In this document: piece by piece, positions 26,216 to 34,788 of the stretch
Layout of the letters: each line of letters opens with the position of its first letter
How positions within the stretch are numbered: the stretch's first letter is position 1
DNA from: Planctomycetota bacterium
GTDB taxonomy: Bacteria > Planctomycetota > UBA11346
DNA length: 64,000 bases
Assembly: GCA_014193115.1 (NCBI GenBank)
Contig: BJHQ01000004.1
Coordinates: 186,001 to 250,000 of the forward strand
Reading direction: 5' to 3'
Notes under the pieces: model-generated
Database searches by the model: none
Told to the model about the DNA's origin: nothing
The model's input: only the letters and a program-made list of their open reading frames with translations
Program-made: the position numbers and the translations under genes

Positions 26216-26569
26216 TCAGTATTTACGCAAGCCGCCGGCGCCGGGCTTGGCCGGACCGCCGCCGGTCAGGTTGAACTTGGCCTCGGGCTGCTGCGGGATC
26301 ACCTGGTCAAGACGATCGATCAACTTGATCACATGCTGCCGGCGCTTTTCAAGTTTCGCTGCATCTTCAGCGCGTTCCCGCAGCTTGATGACCTCGGGCT
26401 GCTCGCCCAGATAGCTGGCCAGGTAATCGGCCTCGGCGTGCTGGGTCAGGATGGTCAGCAGCTCGGCCTCGATCTTTTTCAGCTCCTCGTCGTACTGCTC
26501 GCGAAAGCGCTTCAGAGATTCGATCTTCTGGCCTTCGGAGAGGCTGACGGACATCGGCGGCTGGGGCAT
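26216..26569 (-). CDS. Coiled-coil protein of unknown function
   Basis: 117 residues from the ATG at 26569, which has an AGGA motif upstream. Most of the protein is helical and charged (FREQYDEELKKIEAELLTIL; IKLRERAEDAAKLEKRRQHVIKLIDRL), with a disordered glycine-rich tail (NLTGGGPAKPGAGGLRKY). A longer start at 26704 would overlap the divergent M48 gene and is unlikely. No family was recognised. It ends 5 bases before the RNase HII-like gene start, so they may be one operon. Confidence 0.65.
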   Translation of the reverse strand: MPQPPMSVSLSEGQKIESLKRFREQYDEELKKIEAELLTILTQHAEADYLASYLGEQPEVIKLRERAEDAAKLEKRRQHVIKLIDRLDQVIPQQPEAKFNLTGGGPAKPGAGGLRKY

Positions 26570-26702
26570 GGTCGCCGTCCTAGCAGGCTGTCGGGCGATT
26601 GCATCCATCGGGCCAGCGGCTGTCGGGGCTGGCGTGACCAGGGTCCATCGACGCTCACCGTTCCCAGCTTCACCAGTTGTCGCGATGGCGTTGAATGGGC
26701 TC

Positions 26703-28637
26703 ATGGACTTCTTCGCCCGTCAGGACCTGGCCCGCCGCAACACGACCATGCTCATCGCCTTGATGGCGCTGTCGGTGATCTGCCTCGCCGGGACGCTCTG
26801 CCTGGTGGTGTTCGCGTTCAGTTACTACCGCAACCCGTTCCGGGCGGTGGACGAGGCGTATCTGGTCTATGGCTGGATCTTTATCGGCACCATCGCGTTG
26901 GTGGCAGCGGGCAGCCTGTGGAAGACCTGGGAGGTCGGCCAGGCCGGCGGTCGTGGCATCGCCGAATCCCTCGGCGGACGGCTGGTCGATTCCGGCACCG
27001 CCGATCCTGCCGACCGCCGGTTGCTCAACATCGTCGAGGAAATGTCCATCGCCTCGGGTGTCGCCACACCCCAGGTCTACGTGCTCGACGACGAGACCAG
27101 CATCAATGCTTTCGCCGCCGGCTTCACCACCGGCGACGCAGTGGTGGCAGTGACCCGCGGCACCCGCGACCAGCTTGACCGCGATGCCTTGCAGGGCGTC
27201 ATCGCCCATGAGTTCAGCCACATCCTGAATGGCGACATGGCGATGAACCTGCGCCTGATCGGCGTGGTCCACGGCGTGCTGCTGATCGCGCTGACCGGCC
27301 GTCTGGTGCTGCGCTCGCTCCGCCATGTCAGGACCAGCAACAACAAAAACGGCGGCGGAATCATCGTCGCCGCAGTGCTCCTGGGCGTGACCATGCTGGT
27401 CGTCGGTTACCTCGGCTGGCTGTTCGGCCAGATCATCAAAGCCGCCGTCAGCCGGCAGCGTGAATACCTGGCGGATGCCTCGGCGGTGCAGTTCACCCGC
27501 AATCCCGACGGCTTGGCCAAGGCCTTGGCCACCATCGGCAGCAATCGCTCCACCCGGATCAGCGCACCGAACGCCGAGGAAGCCAGCCATCTGTTCTTCG
27601 GCGAAGCGATCAATCCGTTCCTCGGCATGTTCAGCACCCATCCGCCGATCCCGGAACGGCTGCGCGCCCTGCGCGCCATGGGCAGCACCGTCGTGGTGGC
27701 CGATGGCGCCACGGCTGCGGTGTCGGCATCGGTGCTGGCGGACAGCGGCGACCACGCCGTGCAAGCCCTGGCCCCGGCCATCGCAGCAGAACCTGCAACC
27801 GCGGTGCGTCCGCTGGCGGCCAAGGACATCGCGGCTCTCGCCGGTTCGGTCAGTCCATCCGATGTGGTGTGGAGCCGTGCGATCCTGGCGGCGCTGCCGC
27901 CGATCCTGCGCCGCAGCGCCCAGGACACCGTGGGCGCCCAGGCCCTGTGCCTGGCGCTGCTCCTCGATCGCCGCCCCGAGTTCGCGACGTTGCAGCTCGA
28001 CCTGTTGGAGCGGACCGAACCACCGGCCCTGGTCCGGGAGATTCGCACCTTGCAGCCCCACGCTCTGGCAGCCGCGGCCAGCGCCTTGTCCCTGGTCAGC
28101 CTGGCTGCACCGGCGCTGCGCCAGTTGGATCCACCGAAACGTCGTGCCTTTTTACGTTCCTGCGCCGACTTGGCGCGGCATGACGGCCTGGTGACGATGC
28201 ACGAGTACGCCATCTCGCGAGTCCTGACCCATCACTTGTCGCCCCGGCCGCAAGCGAATCTGCTTCCGCTGAAACCGCTGCTCGATGACGCGGCGTTGGT
28301 GCTGTCAGCCCTGGCCCACGCCGGCGCGGGATTCGTGTCGGCGACCGCCGACCGTCCGCCGCGCAGTGCCGCGACTGCTTTCGCAGCTGGGGTCCGGCTG
28401 CTCCTCGGTCGCGACGGCAGCCTGCCGCTGACCCCGGCGGAAGGACTGCTGCCGGAACGGCTGGACCGGGCCTTCGATCGCCTTGGCGGAGCTCTGCCCG
28501 GCGTGCGTCGGCGCCTGGTCGAAGCGGCCACCGCCGTCGTCGCCGCCGATGGCACGGTCACCGCCGCCGAGGCGGAACTGCTCCGCCTGGTCGCCACCGC
28601 GCTCGAGGTGCCGCTGCCGGCAGCCCTCGGCGGGTGA
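26703..28637 (+). CDS. M48-family membrane metallopeptidase with TerB-like C-terminus
   Basis: 644 residues from the ATG at 26703 (26685 is a close alternative). Two transmembrane helices (16-40 and 57-75) precede the zinc site HEFSH at 169-173, and EYLADASAVQF supplies the third ligand glutamate. Two more membrane helices follow. After about residue 300 there is a long Ala/Leu-rich helical region; its end (ATAVVAADGTVTAAEAELLRLVATAL) resembles a TerB-like module. HtpX-type M48 enzymes degrade damaged membrane proteins. The extra domain may regulate or target it. Confidence 0.88.
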   Translation: MDFFARQDLARRNTTMLIALMALSVICLAGTLCLVVFAFSYYRNPFRAVDEAYLVYGWIFIGTIALVAAGSLWKTWEVGQAGGRGIAESLGGRLVDSGTADPADRRLLNIVEEMSIASGVATPQVYVLDDETSINAFAAGFTTGDAVVAVTRGTRDQLDRDALQGVIAHEFSHILNGDMAMNLRLIGVVHGVLLIALTGRLVLRSLRHVRTSNNKNGGGIIVAAVLLGVTMLVVGYLGWLFGQIIKAAVSRQREYLADASAVQFTRNPDGLAKALATIGSNRSTRISAPNAEEASHLFFGEAINPFLGMFSTHPPIPERLRALRAMGSTVVVADGATAAVSASVLADSGDHAVQALAPAIAAEPATAVRPLAAKDIAALAGSVSPSDVVWSRAILAALPPILRRSAQDTVGAQALCLALLLDRRPEFATLQLDLLERTEPPALVREIRTLQPHALAAAASALSLVSLAAPALRQLDPPKRRAFLRSCADLARHDGLVTMHEYAISRVLTHHLSPRPQANLLPLKPLLDDAALVLSALAHAGAGFVSATADRPPRSAATAFAAGVRLLLGRDGSLPLTPAEGLLPERLDRAFDRLGGALPGVRRRLVEAATAVVAADGTVTAAEAELLRLVATALEVPLPAALGG

Positions 28638-28665
28638 AACGCGTCGCATCGCGCACAGCGCACGA

Positions 28666-28871
28666 CCCGGAGCGCCGCACTCCGTGCGGCCAGAACCCGG
28701 CGCGCCGAACTCTTTGCGGCCAGAACCCGGCGCGCCGAACTCTTTGCGGCCAGAACCCGGCGCGCCGCACTCTGTGCGGCCAGAACCCGGCGCGCCGCAC
28801 TCTGTGCGGCCAGAACCCGGCGCGCCGCACTCCGTGCGGCAATAACCCGGAGCGCCGCACTCCGTGCGGCC
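28666..28871. repeat. 30-base tandem array (about seven copies)
   Basis: Copies of a 30-base unit, consensus CCCGGCGCGCCGCACTCTGTGCGGCCAGAA, run from just after the M48 gene to near the liv operon. The CCGCAC-N3-GTGCGG palindrome in each unit (seen in full where the spacer is TCC) is also the core of the 60-base array at 32399 and of copies at 41211. Because 30 is divisible by three, both strands stay open in several frames. This creates artificial reading frames that I do not annotate as genes. Confidence 0.9.
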
Positions 28872-29007
28872 TAGGTGTTGCGCGATAAGCGCCTTGCGCG
28901 ACCTGGGCGCAGCTCACCGGCAAAGGGATCGCATCGCTGCACCTTGCCCGGCCCCTGGTTCCCCGGCTGTTCCTCAGCAGCATCCCGCCCAACCGCTGAG
29001 AATCGCC

Positions 29008-30189
29008 ATGCTCCACCGCGCCCTGCTCCTCATCGCCGCCTTGGCCGCACTGCCGGCTGAAGACTCTATCAAGATCGTCTCCAGCCTGCCCCGGACGGGC
29101 AGCGCCGGAGCCCAGACCGGCACCATCGTCAACGGCATCGTCCTGGCGATCGAACAGGCCGGCGGCGCGATCACCCTCGATGGGAAATCGTACAAGATCT
29201 CCTATGCCGACTGGGACGACGCCTCGCCCGAACGGGGCCAATGGGATGCAGCGGTGGAATCCGCCAACGCCGCCAAGGCGGTGGCCGATCCCGACATCCT
29301 CGCCTATATCGGCACGTTCAATTCCGGCGCCGCCAAGATCAGCATCCCGGTGCTCAACAAGGCCGGACTGGCGATGGTCTCGCCGGCCAACACCGCCATC
29401 GGTCTGACCAAGCCGAGCGGCGAACCGGGCGAGCCGGATATCTACCGCCCATCGGGGAAAGTCACGTATTTCCGCGTCGTTCCGGCGGATGACATCCAGG
29501 GACTGGCGGCGGCGCGGTGGGCCAAAGCGCTGAACACGACCAAGGTCTTCGTGCTCCACGACCGCGAGGCCTATGGCAAGGGCGTGGCCGACAGCTTCAA
29601 GCGCAATGCCGCGACCCTCGGGCTGACCGTGGTCGGTTACGAAGCCATCGACATCAAGGCGGCGAACTATCGGCCGCTGGTCACCAAGATCCGCGCTGCC
29701 GGCGCCCAGCTGGTCTACTTCGGCGGCACCACCCAGACCAACGGCGGACAGCTGGTGAAGGATCTGGTCTCTGGCGGAGTCGATGCCAAGTTCCTCTGCC
29801 CCGATGGCTGCTTCGAGAATGCCTTCATCACCGCCGCTGGCGCCGCGAACTGCGAAGGCCGGGTCTTTGTGACTTTTGGCGGCGTCCCGCCCAAGCAGCT
29901 CACCGGCAAGGGCGCGACCTTCGTCGCTGCTTATCGCGAGCGCTTCAAGACCGAACCCGAAGCCTATGCGGTGTACGGCTACGAATGCGGCAATGTCGTC
30001 CTCGACGCCCTGCGCCGCGCCAACAAAAAGGACCGCGCCGCGGTGGTCGCCGCCCTGGCCGCGACCAAGGATTTCGATGGTGCTCTCGGCCGCTGGTCGT
30101 TCGACGCCAATGGCGATACCAGCCTGACCACCATGTCGGGCAGCATGGTCAAGAACGGCGAATGGGCCTTCGACCGGGTTTTGGAGTAA
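29008..30189 (+). CDS. livJ: Branched-chain amino acid ABC transporter, substrate-binding protein (LivJ-type)
   Basis: 393 residues from the ATG at 29008. A signal peptide (LHRALLLIAALAALPAED) is followed by a type I periplasmic-binding fold: IKIVSSLPRTGSAGAQTGTI, then FNSGAAKISIPVLNKAG, VFVLHDREAYGKGVADSF, YAVYGYECGNVVLDAL. It captures the ligand for the permease. Liv-type binding proteins bind Leu/Ile/Val, but many relatives bind amides or urea, so the ligand is not certain. First gene of the livJHMGF operon. Confidence 0.88.
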   Translation: MLHRALLLIAALAALPAEDSIKIVSSLPRTGSAGAQTGTIVNGIVLAIEQAGGAITLDGKSYKISYADWDDASPERGQWDAAVESANAAKAVADPDILAYIGTFNSGAAKISIPVLNKAGLAMVSPANTAIGLTKPSGEPGEPDIYRPSGKVTYFRVVPADDIQGLAAARWAKALNTTKVFVLHDREAYGKGVADSFKRNAATLGLTVVGYEAIDIKAANYRPLVTKIRAAGAQLVYFGGTTQTNGGQLVKDLVSGGVDAKFLCPDGCFENAFITAAGAANCEGRVFVTFGGVPPKQLTGKGATFVAAYRERFKTEPEAYAVYGYECGNVVLDALRRANKKDRAAVVAALAATKDFDGALGRWSFDANGDTSLTTMSGSMVKNGEWAFDRVLE

Positions 30190-30337
30190 GGGGCTGGAGA
30201 TCAGAGGATCGTGGGATGCGGAATGTCGCGCCGTTTGCCGCGGGTCGTGACCTTGAGGACGTGCACACGGGAACATTGCCACTTGAACTTGACCTACGTG
30301 CCATGCGATTCGTGATCCAGATGCGTGTTCCCAACCC

Positions 30338-31291
30338 ATGACCTGGGAACTGCTCGCCTCGATCCTGATCATCGGCCTGACCAATGGCCTGATCATCAGC
30401 CTGGTGGCCCTCGGCTACACCATGGTCTATGGCATCGTCGAACTGATCAATTTCGCCCACGGCGATTTGGTCATGCTCGGATCGTTCCTGGCGCTGACCT
30501 GCATCGCCTTGAGCGGCGTCCATGGCGACGGTTCATGGCTGACGATCGGCGCTCTGCTGGTGGTGGTGCCGATCTTCACCGCCGCAGTGAACTGGGCGGT
30601 GGAACGCTTCGCGTATCGCCCGATCCGATCGGCGCCGAAATTGACCGTGCTGGTCACCGCCATTGGGGTCTCGTTTGTATTCGTCAATCTCGGCCTGTTC
30701 TGGGGCGGTCTGCCGCTCGACGCCTTCGGCGGCGGCCGGGCGGCGGCGGCGGCCAAGGATGTCCCCGAACTGATTGGGTATGCCAACTTGCTCGGGGCGG
30801 GCTGCCCGATCCGGATCACCGCCAAGGAAATCCTGGTGGTGGGCATCACCGTGCCGTTGCTCCTCGGCCTGACCTGGTTCGTGCGCTGCACCCGGCTGGG
30901 CACGGCGATGCGGGCAGTGGCCCAGGATCCGGTGGCAGCCCGGCTGATGGGCATCGATGTCGACCGGATCATCAGCACCACCTTCGTGATCGGTGGCGCA
31001 CTTGCCGGAGTGGCCGCGGTCATCTGGTGCGTGTTCAACAACACCGTGTTCTTCACCATGGGTTTCCGCATCGGCATCGACGCCTTCACGGCTGCGGTGC
31101 TGGGCGGTATCGGCAATCTGCCGGGCGCGGTCCTCGGCGGCCTGCTGATCGGCCTGGTCCGGGCGCTGTGCGAAGGCGCCATCGATGGCGGTGGCCAATG
31201 GGTCAACACCGCGGTCTTCGCCGTGCTGATCGCGGTGCTGGTGTTCCGGCCCACCGGTCTGCTCGGCGCCCGGGTGCGGGAAAAAGTGTAA
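30338..31291 (+). CDS. livH: Branched-chain amino acid ABC transporter permease LivH-type
   Basis: 317 residues with about eight membrane helices. Family motifs include GLTNGLIISLVALGYTMVYG at the start, LINFAHGDLVMLGSF, ITVPLLLGLTWFVRCTRLG, GTAMRAVAQDPVAARLMGID (the EAA-like loop that contacts the ATPase) and GNLPGAVLGGLLIGL. It forms half of the transmembrane channel with LivM. It starts 148 bases after livJ. Confidence 0.93.
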   Translation: MTWELLASILIIGLTNGLIISLVALGYTMVYGIVELINFAHGDLVMLGSFLALTCIALSGVHGDGSWLTIGALLVVVPIFTAAVNWAVERFAYRPIRSAPKLTVLVTAIGVSFVFVNLGLFWGGLPLDAFGGGRAAAAAKDVPELIGYANLLGAGCPIRITAKEILVVGITVPLLLGLTWFVRCTRLGTAMRAVAQDPVAARLMGIDVDRIISTTFVIGGALAGVAAVIWCVFNNTVFFTMGFRIGIDAFTAAVLGGIGNLPGAVLGGLLIGLVRALCEGAIDGGGQWVNTAVFAVLIAVLVFRPTGLLGARVREKV

Positions 31292-31372
31292 GAAACGCAT
31301 GAATCGCCACGACGCCAAAACGCCGAGAAGGTGGGCAGTGCCAGCCGCGCTGGCCGCAGCGGAGCCACACCG

Positions 31373-32353
31373 ATGAAGCCGCTGTGGTGGATCGGACTCG
31401 TGGCGCTGCTGGCGGTCCCGCTGCTCGATCTGCTGCTGCCGGCTTCATGGCAGATCGCCGGCGCCATGCCCAAGGTCTTCGTCTTCGCCATCGCTGCGCT
31501 CGGCGTGACGGTGGCCACCGGCTGGGGCGGATTGCTCCATCTCGGCTCGGCGGCGTTCCTCGCCATCGGCGCCTACACCTATGCGGTGCTGACCGCTCCG
31601 GTGTTCCCGTTCGCGATCGGCTTCTGGCCTGGACTCGGCGCGGCCCTGGTCGCTGGCGCCGTGACTGGCGTGCTGCTCGGCCTGCCCACGGCGCGGTTGC
31701 GCGGCGATTACCTGGCGATCGTGACCCTTGGCCTGGGGGAGATCATCCAGGACGTGATGCGCAACCTGGAGCCGATCACCAAAGGCGCCCAGGGCCTGAG
31801 TTCACTGCCAGGCCCGGCCGTGCCGTTCGCTCCACCGGATGCCGGGTGGCCTGGCTTTTATCTGTATTTGGGCCTGTTGCTGGCAGTGGTCGCACTGCTG
31901 TCCAGGATGCGGCGATCACGTCTGGGCCGGGCGATGGTGGCGGTGCGCGAGGACGAGATCGCCGCTCGCTGCTGCGCAGTCGATGCCGGTCGGACGGCGG
32001 TGGTGGCGATGGCCGTGGCCGGCGCCCTCGGCGCCCTCGCCGGAGGGTTGTGGGCAGCGCTCTACCATTCGAGCAACGATCCCAGCACCTACGATTTCAG
32101 CATGAGCATCATGATCCTCGGCATCGCCATCATCGGCGGCCTGGGCAGCCCGATCGGTGCCCTGGTCGGGGCCTTGCTGCTCGGCGGTTTCAGCCTGGTG
32201 GTGCTCGACCGCCTGGCGACCGCCATGGGCGGCTCGGTCAGCGACAACGTCCTGATGCAGCCGAACAATTGGAAATTCCTGGTCTATGGCCTGGCGCTGA
32301 TCCTGGTCATGCGCCTGCGCCCGGGTGGGCTGTGCGAGGAACCAAAGGGATGA
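31373..32353 (+). CDS. livM: Branched-chain amino acid ABC transporter permease LivM-type
   Basis: 326 residues from the ATG at 31373, with GGAG at 31361-31364 as ribosome-binding site. Multiple membrane helices; GWGGLLHLGSAAFLAIGAYTY, LRGDYLAIVTLGLGEIIQDVMRNLEPIT, AVREDEIAARCCAVDAGRT (the ATPase-contact loop) and GGLGSPIGALVGALLLGG are diagnostic. It partners LivH. A 60-base repeat array separates it from livG. Confidence 0.92.
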   Translation: MKPLWWIGLVALLAVPLLDLLLPASWQIAGAMPKVFVFAIAALGVTVATGWGGLLHLGSAAFLAIGAYTYAVLTAPVFPFAIGFWPGLGAALVAGAVTGVLLGLPTARLRGDYLAIVTLGLGEIIQDVMRNLEPITKGAQGLSSLPGPAVPFAPPDAGWPGFYLYLGLLLAVVALLSRMRRSRLGRAMVAVREDEIAARCCAVDAGRTAVVAMAVAGALGALAGGLWAALYHSSNDPSTYDFSMSIMILGIAIIGGLGSPIGALVGALLLGGFSLVVLDRLATAMGGSVSDNVLMQPNNWKFLVYGLALILVMRLRPGGLCEEPKG

Positions 32354-32398
32354 GCAGGACCGCCGGATTGAACCAAACTGGCGCGCGCCGCGGTCCCT

Positions 32399-32880
32399 TG
32401 CCAAGCCGCACGGAGTGCGGCGCTCCGGGTGGAGTTGGACTTGCGGAAGGACGTCGCTTGCCAAGCCGCACGGAGTGCGGCGCTCCGAGTGGAGTTGGAC
32501 TTGCGGTAGGACGTCGCTTGCCAAGCCGCACGGAGTGCGGCGCTCCGGGTGGAGTTGGACTTGCGGAAGGACGTCGCGTCCCAAGCCGCACGGAGTGCGG
32601 CGCTCCGGATGGAGTTGGACTTGCGGTTGGACGTCGCTTGCCAAGCCGCACGGAGTGCGGCGCTCCGGGTGGAGTTGGACTTGCGGAAGGACGTCGCTTG
32701 CCAAGCCGCACGGAGTGCGGCGCTCCGGCTGGAGTTGGACTTGCGGAAGGACGTCGCTTGCCAAGCCGCACGGAGTGCGGCGCTCCGGGTGGAGTTGGAC
32801 TTGCGGTAGGACGTCGCTTTCCAAGCCGCACGGAGTGCGGCGCTCTTGGTGAAGTTGGACGTGCGGTTGGACATTGCGCG
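32399..32880. repeat. Eight 60-base tandem repeats between livM and livG
   Basis: Eight units of exactly 60 bases, the last one diverged, fill the gap between livM and livG. Each begins CCAAGCCGCACGGAGTGCGG (perfect palindrome CCGCAC-gga-GTGCGG) and continues with GGTGGAGTTGGACTTGCGG and AGGACGTCGCTTG. Units differ at a few positions only. All six reading frames stay open over at least 260 bases (32549-32809). No spacers are present, so it is not a CRISPR. It may form many hairpins in the liv mRNA and reduce the level of livG/livF relative to livJHM. Confidence 0.95.
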
Positions 32881-32888
32881 AGCCATCC

Positions 32889-33971
32889 ATGACCCCGCTG
32901 CTTTCCATCAACGGCGTCACCCTCCGCTTTGGCGGACTCGCCGCTCTGAAGGACGTGTCGTTCACCGTCGCTGCTGGCGAGATCGTCGCATTGATCGGTC
33001 CCAATGGCGCAGGCAAGACCAGTTTGTTCAACGTCGTCACCGGACTGTACCGGCCGCAACACGGGCAGGTGCTGGTAGCCGGGCGCGAACCACGCCGGCC
33101 CTTCGCGACCCTGGCCTGGCTCTCCGTCATGGGCGCAGCGCTGGCCACCGGCATCGGCCTCGCGCTGTTCCTCAACGCCAACACGTTGTGGGATGCTGCG
33201 ATCACCGTGCATTTCCGGTGGCAACAGCCATTTCCGTGGTCGGTCGCGTTCGGTTCGGCGTGGACCGCCCTGGTCGCCTCGCCAGCGTGGTGGCAGGCCC
33301 TGGTCGGCGCAGTCCTCGGCGGCGCCGGCGCCGCCACCGTGCTCGCCCGGGGGCGCACCGGACCCGAGGTCGCGACAAAGGCCGGCGTCGCCCGGACCTT
33401 TCAGAACATCCGCTTGTTCAAGAGCCTATCGGTGCGCGAGAACCTGCGCATCGCGCTTGATCGGCGCTGCGCTGGCGACCGGAGCGGCTCTGGCGACCGG
33501 AGCGGCTTTGGCGACCTGAGCGGCTCTGGCGACCGGAGCAGCGCGAGCGTAGGGCCAGCCGCCAGCGCAAATTCGACCGCGAATGTCAACGAGCTACTGG
33601 ATTTCGTCGGCCTGCACGAGGCCGCCGAGCGCCGGGCCGGCGACCTGCCCTATGGCCATCAGCGCCGATTGGAGATCGCCCGCGCTCTCGCCCTCGGTCC
33701 GCAGCTGCTGCTGCTCGATGAACCCGCCGCGGGCATGAATCCGGCCGAAAGCCATTCGTTGATGGAACTGCTCTGCCGGATCCGCGCTAGCGGGATCACC
33801 ATCCTGCTCATCGAGCACGACATGGCGGTAGTGATGGGGATCAGCGACCGGGTGGTGGTGCTGAACTTCGGCACGGTCATCGCCAGCGGAACACCGGCCG
33901 AGGTCCGCCGCCATCCGGCGGTGATCTCCGCGTATCTCGGCGCCGGGCACGACGGATCAGCCCATGCTTGA
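32889..33971 (+). CDS. livG: Branched-chain amino acid ABC transporter ATPase LivG-type, with two insertions
   Basis: 360 residues against about 255 for usual LivG. Walker A GPNGAGKT at 37-44, Q-loop VARTFQNIRLFKSLSVREN (Q172), signature DLPYGHQRRLEIARALA and Walker B LLLLDEPAAGMNP at 273-285 are all intact. Insertion 1 (about 68-160) contains two hydrophobic stretches, 74-95 and 133-153, that could be membrane helices. Insertion 2 (about 193-232) is Gly/Ser/Asp-rich from an 18-base repeat. Start codon ATG at 32889 directly follows the array. It powers import with LivF. The insertions keep the reading frame. Confidence 0.88.
   Translation: MTPLLSINGVTLRFGGLAALKDVSFTVAAGEIVALIGPNGAGKTSLFNVVTGLYRPQHGQVLVAGREPRRPFATLAWLSVMGAALATGIGLALFLNANTLWDAAITVHFRWQQPFPWSVAFGSAWTALVASPAWWQALVGAVLGGAGAATVLARGRTGPEVATKAGVARTFQNIRLFKSLSVRENLRIALDRRCAGDRSGSGDRSGFGDLSGSGDRSSASVGPAASANSTANVNELLDFVGLHEAAERRAGDLPYGHQRRLEIARALALGPQLLLLDEPAAGMNPAESHSLMELLCRIRASGITILLIEHDMAVVMGISDRVVVLNFGTVIASGTPAEVRRHPAVISAYLGAGHDGSAHA
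33463..33534. repeat. 18-base tandem repeat inside livG
   Basis: Three full units, consensus GGAGCGGCTCTGGCGACC, at 33481-33498, 33499-33516 and 33517-33534, preceded by a partial unit (33463-33480). They encode a Gly-Asp-Arg-Ser-Gly-Ser repeat between the LivG Q-loop helix and the signature region. Unit length is divisible by three. Confidence 0.85.
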
Positions 33972-34695
33972 GGTCACCGCCCTGCGCGCTGGCTATCGCC
34001 CGATCGAGGTCCTCCATGGCGTCGATCTGCATGTCGCTGCTGGCGAGATCGTGTGCCTGCTCGGCGCCAATGGCGCCGGGAAGTCGACCCTGCTGCGGGC
34101 CCTCAGCGGTCTCATCCCGACCATTGCGGGCACCATCCGTTTTCTCGCTACCGACCTCGCTGGCGTCCCGGCCCACGCCCGCACGGCGCGGGGTCTGGTG
34201 CAGGTGCCCGAGGGCCGCCGGATTTTTTCACGGCTGACCGTGGCAGAGAATTTGACCTTGGGCGCTTGGACGCGAACCGACGATACCTCCGCTGATTTCG
34301 ACCGGGTATTCACGCTGTTCCCGGTGCTGGCCGAGCGCCGACGCCAGGCCGGTGGAACCCTTTCCGGCGGTGAACAGCAGATGTTGGCGATCGGCCGGGC
34401 GCTGCTCGCTCGGCCAAAGATTCTGCTGCTCGACGAGCCGAGCATGGGCATCGCCCCGCTGCTGGTCGAACGGATCCTGTCCGCCATCGCTGAACTCAAT
34501 CGCGGCGGCCTGACCATCCTGCTGGTCGAGCAGAATGCTGAGGCCGCCCTGGCCATCGCCCACCGCGGCTACGTGCTCGAAACCGGCGCCATCGCCTTGA
34601 GCGGAACCGCCGCCGAGCTGCGCGCCGATCCCCGGGTGCGGGCGGCGTACTTAGGCGGGAGCGGTAAAAAGGATGGACCTGAAAAAACAGGGTAA
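33964..34695 (+). CDS. livF: Branched-chain amino acid ABC transporter ATPase LivF-type
   Basis: 243 residues, normal length. It has Walker A GANGAGKST, the LivF-specific ARGLVQVPEGRRIFSRLTVAENL, signature GTLSGGEQQMLAIGRAL and Walker B ILLLDEPSMGIAP, then LVEQNAEAALAIAHRGYVLE. It overlaps the livG end by 8 bases, so the two ATPases are made together. Last gene of the liv operon. Confidence 0.94.
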   Translation: MLEVTALRAGYRPIEVLHGVDLHVAAGEIVCLLGANGAGKSTLLRALSGLIPTIAGTIRFLATDLAGVPAHARTARGLVQVPEGRRIFSRLTVAENLTLGAWTRTDDTSADFDRVFTLFPVLAERRRQAGGTLSGGEQQMLAIGRALLARPKILLLDEPSMGIAPLLVERILSAIAELNRGGLTILLVEQNAEAALAIAHRGYVLETGAIALSGTAAELRADPRVRAAYLGGSGKKDGPEKTG

Positions 34696-34788
34696 TCGGG
34701 GCATGAACGCCGCGCGATGGGCCGCATCGCCTGGCGGAACCGTCCCGGTTGGGGCTTTCCGGAGGGTCACTACGGTGCGGCTTCGCGC

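Noticed and set aside
32399-32880. CRISPR array
   Set aside because: Units are contiguous with no unique spacers between repeats and no cas genes in the window.
31916-33358. 480-codon minus-strand frame and similar long frames over the 60-base array
   Set aside because: They exist because the repeat unit is divisible by three and has no stop in any frame; the translation is a 20-residue repeat, and they are antisense to livM and livG.
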